This document shows, piece after piece, positions 1-5,227 of a stretch of 7,177 nucleotides of DNA. Under the pieces are notes generated by a model. It saw only the letters and a program-made list of their open reading frames with translations, ran no database searches and had not been told where the DNA came from. The first letter of the stretch is position 1. Every line of letters begins with the position of its first letter. A program made the position numbers and the translations under genes. Location of the stretch: the NCBI GenBank assembly GCA_002345025.1, contig DDUX01000001.1:37666-44842 (forward strand), in the 5' to 3' direction. The stretch is from Candidatus Accumulibacter iunctus. Its GTDB lineage: Bacteria; Pseudomonadota; Gammaproteobacteria; Burkholderiales; Rhodocyclaceae.

Positions 1-266
1 TGTCGATCGGCCTGATCCTTTCGGAAATCGTCAAGCTCAACGATCTGCAGGCGCAGCCGGCGCAGGTGAAGGCGCTGGTCGAGGATGCTGCGCAGAGCTA
101 CGACCATCCGGAAGAGGTCGTTCGCTGGTACTATGCCAAGGGTGAGCGCCTCAGCGAGTTCGAGGGCGCGGCGATCGAGGCCAATGTGGTCGACTGGGTT
201 CTGCAGCAGGTGACGGTTTCCGACAAGCCGGTCGCTTTCGCCGAACTGATGGGGCAACAGGCGTGA
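1..266 (+). CDS. tig: Trigger factor, C-terminal end (5' truncated by window)
   Basis: Only the last 87 codons are present, read in the frame beginning at base 3 and ending at TGA 264-266. The visible peptide begins SIGLILSEIVKLNDL and ends FAELMGQQA. This closely resembles the end of E. coli trigger factor as I recall it, which finishes in FNELMNQQA; the YDHPEEVVRWYY stretch matches the helical C-terminal arm region. Trigger factor is a ribosome-bound chaperone and prolyl isomerase that holds nascent chains emerging from the exit tunnel. The ribosome-binding and PPIase domains lie upstream of the window and cannot be judged. Its position just before clpP and clpX is the common proteobacterial order and supports the call. 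No terminator with a T-run is visible between it and clpP, so read-through into clpP is possible. Confidence 0.95.
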   Translation, partial: SIGLILSEIVKLNDLQAQPAQVKALVEDAAQSYDHPEEVVRWYYAKGERLSEFEGAAIEANVVDWVLQQVTVSDKPVAFAELMGQQA

Positions 267-350
267 CTGCCTTGCCGGACGCCTGATCCTCCTCCTGCCC
301 GCGTGGCGCGAGGAGCTTCGTGAGTCGCTGCGGCGACGTTCACGGCAACA

Positions 351-355
351 AAGGA
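351..355 (+). promoter_or_regulatory. Ribosome binding site of clpP
   Basis: AAGGA sits 6 nt before the ATG at 362. It supports that start over the in-frame GTG at 320, which has its own AGGAG at 311-315 only 4 nt upstream. Confidence 0.7.
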
Positions 356-361
356 AACGAA

Positions 362-994
362 ATGGGCATTGACCCCGCAGTTACCTGGGATCCGCAGGCA
401 CTTGGCTTGGTGCCGATGGTGATCGAGCAGAGCGGTCGTGGCGAACGCGCCTATGACATCTATTCGCGCCTGCTGAAGGAGCGTGTGATCTTCCTCGTCG
501 GCCCGGTGAACGACGTGACCGCCAATCTGGTGGTGGCGCAGCTGTTGTTTCTCGAAGCGGAGAATCCAGACAAGGACATTCACTTCTACATCAACTCGCC
601 GGGGGGCGCCGTGTCGTCAGGGCTTTCGATCTACGATACGATGCAGTTCATCAAGCCCGACGTGTCGACGCTGTGCATGGGGCAGGCCTGCTCGATGGGG
701 GCATTCCTGCTGGCTGCCGGCGCTGCTGGCAAGCGTTTTGCCCTGCCGAATTCGCGGGTGATGATCCACCAGCCGATGGGCGGCTTTCAGGGGCAGGCTT
801 CGGACATCGCGATTCATGCGAAGGAGATCCTCTCGCTGCGCGCCAAGCTCAACGAGCTCATGGCGAAGCACACCGGGCAGGCGATCGAGCGGATCGAGCG
901 CGATACCGATCGCGACAATTTCCTTTCGGCGTCAGAAGCGGCAGAATACGGCTTGATCGACAAGGTACTGGCCAATCGGCAGGCGGCGCTCTGA
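362..994 (+). CDS. clpP: ATP-dependent Clp protease proteolytic subunit ClpP
   Basis: This encodes a 210-residue serine peptidase that forms the double-heptamer chamber of ClpXP and ClpAP in the cytosol. The catalytic triad is visible: Ser111 in GQACSMGAF, His136 in MIHQPMGG and Asp185 in DTDRDNF. With ATG 362 as the start, these numbers equal those of the E. coli ClpP precursor. The conserved block LVPMVIEQ also falls at the same place (residues 16-23), so residues 1-14 are probably a self-cleaved propeptide. That register, plus AAGGA at 351-355, is why I chose ATG 362 over the GTG at 320, which would add 14 residues. The residue before the nucleophile is Cys110, where E. coli has Ala. clpX follows after 49 bp, so the two are probably co-transcribed. 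I saw no sigma-32-like promoter in the 95 bp upstream. Identification is near certain. Confidence 0.98.
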   Translation: MGIDPAVTWDPQALGLVPMVIEQSGRGERAYDIYSRLLKERVIFLVGPVNDVTANLVVAQLLFLEAENPDKDIHFYINSPGGAVSSGLSIYDTMQFIKPDVSTLCMGQACSMGAFLLAAGAAGKRFALPNSRVMIHQPMGGFQGQASDIAIHAKEILSLRAKLNELMAKHTGQAIERIERDTDRDNFLSASEAAEYGLIDKVLANRQAAL

Positions 995-1008
995 CGGCGC
1001 ATCCGGGC

Positions 1009-1023
1009 AGCCCCGATCGGGCT
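1009..1023 (+). other. Small hairpin in the clpP-clpX gap
   Basis: AGCCC at 1009-1013 pairs perfectly with GGGCT at 1019-1023 across the loop CGATC. No T-run follows, so it is not a convincing terminator. It could be an mRNA processing or stability element between the two cistrons, or chance in GC-rich DNA. Confidence 0.25.
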
Positions 1024-1030
1024 CGATTGT

Positions 1031-1039
1031 GAGGTAGGA
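1031..1039 (+). promoter_or_regulatory. Ribosome binding site of clpX
   Basis: GAGGTAGGA holds two overlapping Shine-Dalgarno-like cores, GAGG and AGGA. They end 9 and 4 nt before the ATG at 1044, which fixes the clpX start. Confidence 0.65.
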
Positions 1040-1043
1040 CGAC

Positions 1044-2318
1044 ATGTCGGAAAAGAAAAGTGGTTCTGAGAAACTCCTCTACTGCTCGTTCTGCGGCAAG
1101 AGCCAGCACGAGGTCAAGAAGCTGATTGCCGGACCGTCGGTTTTCATCTGCGACGAGTGCATCGAGCTGTGTAACGATATCGTTCGCGATGAGATTGCTG
1201 CCGACCAGGGGGGTGGCAAGGGCGGCAAGGGCGAACTGCCGACGCCGCGCGAGATCTCGGCACTCCTCGATCAGTACGTGATCGGCCAGGACCAGGCGAA
1301 GCGGATCCTTTCGGTGGCGGTGTACAATCACTACAAGCGGCTGCGGCACTTCAGCAAGACGACCGACGAGATCGAACTCGCCAAGAGCAATATCCTGCTG
1401 ATCGGTCCGACCGGCTCGGGCAAGACTCTGCTGGCGCAGACGCTCGCCCGCATGCTCGACGTACCGTTCGTGATGGCCGATGCGACGACCCTGACCGAGG
1501 CCGGCTACGTTGGCGAGGATGTCGAGAACATCATCCAGAAGCTGCTGCAGAAGTCGGATTACGACACCGAGAAGGCGCAGCGTGGCATCGTTTACATTGA
1601 CGAGATCGACAAGATCTCGCGCAAGTCGGACAACCCGTCGATCACACGCGACGTTTCGGGCGAGGGCGTGCAGCAGGCGCTGCTGAAGCTGATCGAGGGG
1701 ACGATCGCGTCGGTGCCACCCCAGGGGGGACGCAAGCACCCCAACCAGGACTTCGTCCAGGTCGATACCACCAACATCCTGTTCATCTGCGGCGGTGCCT
1801 TCGATGGCCTCGACAAGGTGATTCGCAATCGCTCCGAGCGAGGCGGCATCGGCTTCGGCGCCGAGGTCCGCAGCAAGGACAACAAACGGGCGATCGGCGA
1901 GGTCCTGCGAACCGTTGAGCCCGAGGATCTGATCAAGTTCGGCCTGATTCCCGAACTGATCGGGCGGCTGCCGGTGATTGCCACCCTCGAGGAGCTTTCG
2001 GCTGCGGCGCTGGTGGAGATCCTGGTCGAACCGAAGAATGCACTTGTCAAGCAGTACCAGAAGCTGTTCGCTATGGAAGGAGTCGGGCTCGAAATCCGGC
2101 CGGCTGCGATGATGGCGATCGCCCGCAAGGCGCTTGAACGGAAGACCGGAGCACGTGGCTTGCGCTCGATCCTCGAGGGGGTCCTCCTCGACACGATGTA
2201 CGAACTTCCCGGCATGGAGAATGTCACAGAGGTCGTCATTGATGAGGGAGTGATCGTCGGTGACGCGCAGCCATTGCTGATCTACGCGGACCAGCCGAAG
2301 GTCTCTGGCGGCAACTGA
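1044..2318 (+). CDS. clpX: ATP-dependent Clp protease ATP-binding subunit ClpX
   Basis: This encodes a 424-residue AAA+ unfoldase, the usual ClpX length, which unfolds tagged substrates (including ssrA-tagged proteins) and feeds them into ClpP. The N-terminal C4 zinc-binding domain has Cys14, Cys17, Cys36 and Cys39. A Gly/Lys-rich linker at about residues 56-63 leads to the AAA+ module. Walker A is GPTGSGKT (121-128), the pore-1 loop is GYVG (154-157) and Walker B is IVYIDEID (182-189, Glu187). The RKH loop is at 230-232. The IGF loop that docks on ClpP is at 269-271. An arginine-finger candidate is Arg308 in IGRLP, and sensor 2 is Arg371 in GARGL. All functional motifs are intact, so it should partner the ClpP encoded just upstream. 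The zinc domain and IGF loop separate it from HslU and ClpA. The stop is followed by a hairpin region before lon. Confidence 0.99.
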   Translation: MSEKKSGSEKLLYCSFCGKSQHEVKKLIAGPSVFICDECIELCNDIVRDEIAADQGGGKGGKGELPTPREISALLDQYVIGQDQAKRILSVAVYNHYKRLRHFSKTTDEIELAKSNILLIGPTGSGKTLLAQTLARMLDVPFVMADATTLTEAGYVGEDVENIIQKLLQKSDYDTEKAQRGIVYIDEIDKISRKSDNPSITRDVSGEGVQQALLKLIEGTIASVPPQGGRKHPNQDFVQVDTTNILFICGGAFDGLDKVIRNRSERGGIGFGAEVRSKDNKRAIGEVLRTVEPEDLIKFGLIPELIGRLPVIATLEELSAAALVEILVEPKNALVKQYQKLFAMEGVGLEIRPAAMMAIARKALERKTGARGLRSILEGVLLDTMYELPGMENVTEVVIDEGVIVGDAQPLLIYADQPKVSGGN

Positions 2319-2341
2319 TGTCCTGGCCGCCTTCGCTGCGG

Positions 2342-2369
2342 CTTGAAATGCGGGCTCTTGCCACCATAT
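2342..2369 (+). promoter_or_regulatory. Predicted sigma-32 (RpoH) heat-shock promoter of lon
   Basis: CTTGAAA at 2342-2348 matches the sigma-32 -35 core exactly. CACCATAT at 2362-2369 matches the -10 consensus CCCCATNT at 7 of 8 positions including the free one. The spacer is 13 bp, within the known range. Transcription would start near 2376, giving a leader of about 27 nt before the lon ATG at 2403. lon is a classic heat-shock gene with a sigma-32 promoter in E. coli, which fits. The start point is inferred. Confidence 0.75.
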
Positions 2370-2384
2370 CCGGCAAGAGCTTTT
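2354..2384 (+). terminator. Probable rho-independent terminator after clpX
   Basis: GCTCTTGCC (2354-2362) and GGCAAGAGC (2372-2380) form a perfect 9-bp inverted repeat around a 9-nt loop, followed directly by TTTT (2381-2384). It lies 36 nt after the clpX stop. The T-run is short, so termination may be partial. The downstream promoter's -10 lies at its loop, and an operator role is the main alternative. Confidence 0.6.
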
Positions 2385-2390
2385 ACCTAT

Positions 2391-2394
2391 AGGG
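2391..2394 (+). promoter_or_regulatory. Weak ribosome binding site of lon
   Basis: AGGG ends 8 nt before the ATG at 2403. It is the only Shine-Dalgarno-like sequence close to that start. It favours 2403 over the in-frame TTG at 2343, which lies inside the promoter's -35 element. Confidence 0.5.
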
Positions 2395-2402
2395 CACAAT
2401 CC

Positions 2403-4829
2403 ATGTCTGCACCCCCGAAGCTGTCTGCCGAGCCGGTTGAACTGCCGCTGTTGCCCCTGCGCGACGTGGTCGTTTTTCCGCATATGGTGATTCCGCTCTT
2501 CGTCGGCCGGCCGAAGTCGATCAAGGCTCTGGAAACGGCGATGCAGGCCGGCAAGAGCATTCTCCTCGTCGCCCAGAAGTCGGCGGTCAAGGACGAACCC
2601 GAGGCTGAGGATCTGTATGCTGTCGGCTGTCTGGCCAATATCCTGCAGATGCTCAAGCTGCCTGACGGGACGGTCAAGGTGCTGGTCGAAGGGGCGCAAC
2701 GCGCGCGCCTGCAGGCCATCGATTCGCGGCAGGAGATGTTCTTTGCCGAGGCGCGCCCGGTTCCGGCCGAGGAAGGTGTCAACCACGAGGTCGAAGCGCT
2801 GCGCCGTGCGGTCATCGCGCAGTTCGATCAGTACGTCAAACTGAACAAGAAGATTCCGCCCGAGATCCTGACCTCGATCGCCGGTATCGAAGAGGCTGGC
2901 CGTCTCGCCGACACGATCGCCGCCCACTTGCCGCTGAAGCTCGAGCAGAAGCAGGAAATCCTCGAGATGTTCGACATTCGGGCGCGCATCGAGCGGCTGC
3001 TGGCGCAACTCGAAGCCGAGATCGACATCCTGCAGGTGGAAAAGCGAATCCGTGGCCGTGTCAAGCGGCAGATGGAGAAGAGCCAGCGCGAGTACTATCT
3101 CAACGAGCAGGTCAAGGCGATCCAGAAGGAACTCGGGGAAGGAGAGGACGGTGCCGACCTCGAGGAACTCGACCGCAAGGTCAAGGCAGCCGGGATGAGC
3201 AAGGAAGGGCTTGCCAAGGCGCAGGCCGAGTTCCGCAAGCTCCGGCTGATGTCGCCCATGTCGGCAGAAGCGACCGTCGTGCGCAACTTCATCGAAACGC
3301 TGATCGCCCTGCCATGGCGCAAGCGGACGCGCATCAGCAAGGATCTGGCGGCCGCCGGCAAGATCCTCGACGCCGACCACTGGGGCCTGGAGAAGGTCAA
3401 GGAGAGGATCCTCGAGTACCTGGCGGTGCAGCAGCGGGTCGATCGCCTGAAGGCGCCGATCCTGTGCCTGGTCGGCCCGCCCGGAGTCGGCAAGACTTCG
3501 CTCGGGCAGTCGATCGCACGGGCCACCGGTCGCAAGTTCGTTCGCATGAGTCTCGGTGGCGTACGCGACGAGGCCGAGATCCGCGGTCACCGGCGAACCT
3601 ACATCGGTTCGATGCCCGGCAAGATTCTGCAGAACATGAGCAAGATCGGCGTCCGCAATCCGCTGTTCCTGCTCGACGAAGTCGACAAGATGGGGCAGGA
3701 TTTCCGTGGTGATCCGAGTTCGGCACTGCTCGAGGTGCTCGATCCTGAGCAGAATTCGACCTTCGTCGATCATTACGTCGAGGTCGAGTACGACCTCTCG
3801 GAAGTGATGTTCGTGGCGACGGCGAACACCCTGAACATTCCGCCGCCGTTGCTCGATCGCATGGAGGTCATCCGGCTGTCGGGTTACACCGAGGACGAGA
3901 AGGTCAACATTGCCCAGCGCTATCTGCTACCCAAGCAGATGAAGAACAACGGGCTGAAGACGACCGAACTGACGGTGGCAGAAAGCGCCCTGCGCGACAT
4001 CGTTCGCTACTACACGCGCGAAGCCGGCGTGCGGTCGCTCGAACGCGACATCTCGAAGATCTGCCGCAAGGTGGTCAAGACGCTGTTGTTGCGGAAGAGC
4101 CAGGGCAAGGTCGCCGTGAGTGCACGCAATCTCGACAAGTTCCTCGGCGTTCGTCGCTACAACTTCGGCGTTGCGGAGCGCGAGAACCAGATCGGCCAGG
4201 TGACCGGTCTCGCGTGGACCGAGGTTGGCGGCGAACTGCTGACCATCGAGTCGGTGGTCCTGCCGGGCAAGGGAAAAACGACAACCACCGGCAAGCTTGG
4301 CGAGGTCATGCAGGAATCGGTGCAGGCGGCACTGTCGGTGGTCCGCAAACGCGCGCAGTCGCTGGGAATCGACCACGACTTCTACCAGAAAAGTGATATC
4401 CACATTCATCTTCCGGAGGGGGCGATTCCCAAGGATGGCCCGTCCGCAGGAGTCGGGATCTGCACCGCTCTGGTGTCTGTCCTGACCGGCATTCCGGTCT
4501 GTTGCGATGTTGCGATGACCGGCGAGATCACCCTGCGCGGCGAGGTGCTGCCGATCGGCGGTCTCAAGGAGAAGCTGCTGGCGGCAGTTCGCGGCGGGCT
4601 GGCCAGGGTTCTGATACCGGAAGAGAACGTCAGGGATCTGGCCGAGATTCCGGACAACATCAAGAACAAGCTGGAAATCATTCCGGTTCGCTGGATCGAT
4701 CAGGTGCTCGAACACGCCCTCGAGCGCAAGCCGGAGCCGTCGGTTGTCGATGGCTCGGAAATGCCTCCGGCGGTCGCGGCGAATGCTCCCGACGCGGCTG
4801 CTGCTGCGGTTGCCGGCCTCACTCATTGA
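2403..4829 (+). CDS. lon: ATP-dependent protease La (LonA)
   Basis: This encodes an 808-residue cytosolic protease that unfolds and degrades misfolded and short-lived regulatory proteins. Domains in order: LON substrate-binding domain (about 12-205), helical/coiled-coil segment (about 205-310), AAA+ module and Ser-Lys protease domain (about 600-775). Walker A is GPPGVGKT (358-365), the pore loop has Tyr400 in YIGSMPG, and Walker B is LFLLDEVDK (421-429). Further AAA+ residues are Asn475 (sensor 1), Arg486 (arginine finger) and Arg544 (sensor 2). The nucleophile is Ser681 in PKDGPSAG and its partner is Lys724 in GGLKEK, the same 43-residue spacing as E. coli Ser679/Lys722. Continuous AAA+ without a membrane insert makes it LonA, not LonB. 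A tail from about 777 is Ala/Pro-rich and makes it longer than the 784-residue E. coli enzyme. ATG 2403 was chosen because upstream in-frame codons overlap the promoter. It probably has its own heat-shock promoter. Confidence 0.99.
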   Translation: MSAPPKLSAEPVELPLLPLRDVVVFPHMVIPLFVGRPKSIKALETAMQAGKSILLVAQKSAVKDEPEAEDLYAVGCLANILQMLKLPDGTVKVLVEGAQRARLQAIDSRQEMFFAEARPVPAEEGVNHEVEALRRAVIAQFDQYVKLNKKIPPEILTSIAGIEEAGRLADTIAAHLPLKLEQKQEILEMFDIRARIERLLAQLEAEIDILQVEKRIRGRVKRQMEKSQREYYLNEQVKAIQKELGEGEDGADLEELDRKVKAAGMSKEGLAKAQAEFRKLRLMSPMSAEATVVRNFIETLIALPWRKRTRISKDLAAAGKILDADHWGLEKVKERILEYLAVQQRVDRLKAPILCLVGPPGVGKTSLGQSIARATGRKFVRMSLGGVRDEAEIRGHRRTYIGSMPGKILQNMSKIGVRNPLFLLDEVDKMGQDFRGDPSSALLEVLDPEQNSTFVDHYVEVEYDLSEVMFVATANTLNIPPPLLDRMEVIRLSGYTEDEKVNIAQRYLLPKQMKNNGLKTTELTVAESALRDIVRYYTREAGVRSLERDISKICRKVVKTLLLRKSQGKVAVSARNLDKFLGVRRYNFGVAERENQIGQVTGLAWTEVGGELLTIESVVLPGKGKTTTTGKLGEVMQESVQAALSVVRKRAQSLGIDHDFYQKSDIHIHLPEGAIPKDGPSAGVGICTALVSVLTGIPVCCDVAMTGEITLRGEVLPIGGLKEKLLAAVRGGLARVLIPEENVRDLAEIPDNIKNKLEIIPVRWIDQVLEHALERKPEPSVVDGSEMPPAVAANAPDAAAAAVAGLTH

Positions 4830-4908
4830 CCCGTCGGGCGTCGCCGTCCGCCTGTCGCATTGGCGGGTCCCGGCGATGGTCCGGCCCGTGCGTCTCTGCC
4901 TCGCGGTC

Positions 4909-4937
4909 TGGCCAACTGCCATAGGATGCGTTAGACT
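4909..4937 (+). promoter_or_regulatory. Candidate sigma-70 promoter for the tRNA pair
   Basis: TGGCCA (4909-4914) and TAGACT (4932-4937) each match the sigma-70 hexamers at 4 of 6 positions with an ideal 17-bp spacer. The GC-rich stretch CGCGCC after the -10 resembles the discriminator of stringently controlled stable-RNA promoters. A start near 4944 would leave about 21 nt of leader before tRNA-Val. Overlapping alternatives exist, for example TAGGAT at 4922-4927. Confidence 0.4.
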
Positions 4938-4964
4938 CGCGCCTCCAGAGCCTGATCACGCCAT

Positions 4965-5040
4965 GGGTGCTTAGCTCAGTTGGTAGAGCGCTAGCCTTAC
5001 AAGCTGGATGTCGGCGGTTCGAGCCCGTCAGCACCCACCA
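4965..5040 (+). tRNA. tRNA-Val, anticodon UAC
   Basis: This is a 76-nt gene with the CCA end encoded. The acceptor arms GGGTGCT (4965-4971) and AGCACCC (5030-5036) pair fully. The D stem is GCTC/GAGC (4974-4977, 4986-4989). The anticodon stem CTAGC/GCTGG (4991-4995, 5003-5007) contains one T-G pair and surrounds loop CTTACAA, giving anticodon TAC at 4998-5000. The T stem is GGCGG/CCGTC with loop TTCGAGC (5018-5024). The discriminator is A. It would read valine codons GUA and GUG, and more if U34 is modified. It is separated by 33 nt from tRNA-Asp and probably shares its transcript. Confidence 0.98.
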
Positions 5041-5073
5041 GAGGAGCAAGAGGGACTGTGCAGCGCGTTTTTC

Positions 5074-5150
5074 GGAGTGGTAGTTCAGTTGGTCAGAATA
5101 CCGGCCTGTCACGCCGGGGGTCGCGGGTTCGAGCCCCGTCCACTCCGCCA
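5074..5150 (+). tRNA. tRNA-Asp, anticodon GUC
   Basis: This is a 77-nt gene with the CCA end encoded. Acceptor arms GGAGTGG (5074-5080) and CCACTCC (5140-5146) pair fully. The D stem is GTTC/GAAT (5083-5086, 5096-5099). The anticodon stem CCGGC/GCCGG surrounds loop CTGTCAC, giving anticodon GTC at 5108-5110. The T stem GCGGG/CCCGT has loop TTCGAGC (5128-5134). The discriminator is G73, an identity element for aspartyl-tRNA synthetase. It decodes GAC and GAU. A terminator stem begins 6 nt after the CCA end, so this is the last gene of the tRNA transcript. Confidence 0.98.
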
Positions 5151-5156
5151 CTGTCG

Positions 5157-5186
5157 AAAGGCGAACGCTAGTTCGCCTTTTTCTTT
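5157..5186 (+). terminator. Rho-independent terminator of the tRNA operon
   Basis: AAAGGCGAAC (5157-5166) and GTTCGCCTTT (5171-5180) form a perfect 10-bp stem with tetraloop GCTA. The T-rich tract TTTTTCTTTT (5178-5187) overlaps the 3' arm. It immediately follows tRNA-Asp and points the same way. The reverse strand offers only three Ts, so it looks one-directional. Confidence 0.93.
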
Positions 5187-5227
5187 TGGCTTCAACGTTC
5201 CATCCAAAGAGTTAGCGGCCTACCATC

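Noticed and set aside
2133..2160. CTTGAAC at 2133-2139 inside clpX as a second sigma-32 -35 element
   Set aside because: No CCCCAT-like -10 lies at the required distance downstream.
2326..2342. GCCGC/GCGGC 5-bp hairpin just after clpX
   Set aside because: It is short, has no proper T-run (TTGAAA follows), and overlaps the first base of the predicted -35 box. The larger hairpin at 2354-2380 is the better terminator candidate.
2343..2402. Upstream extension of lon from TTG 2343
   Set aside because: It would start inside the -35 element and run through the hairpin. The peptide has no similarity to Lon N-termini, and ATG 2403 gives the expected start.
858..3773. A 971-codon open frame on the minus strand running across clpP, clpX and half of lon
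   Set aside because: It is fully antisense to three certain genes. Its translation is rich in Leu, Asp, Arg, His and Gln runs typical of reverse-strand reading of GC-rich codons. It has no recognisable domain, and its length is explained by the rarity of TTA, CTA and TCA in that register.
4848..4866. CCGCC/GGCGG 5-bp hairpin after lon as a lon terminator
   Set aside because: No T-run follows and such short GC pairings are expected by chance in this DNA. Where lon transcription ends is not clear from the sequence.
4819..5151. Minus-strand open frame containing TGLEPATPGVTGRYSDQLNYH-like text
   Set aside because: This is a well-known spurious peptide made by translating the reverse strand of tRNA genes. 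It covers both tRNAs here.
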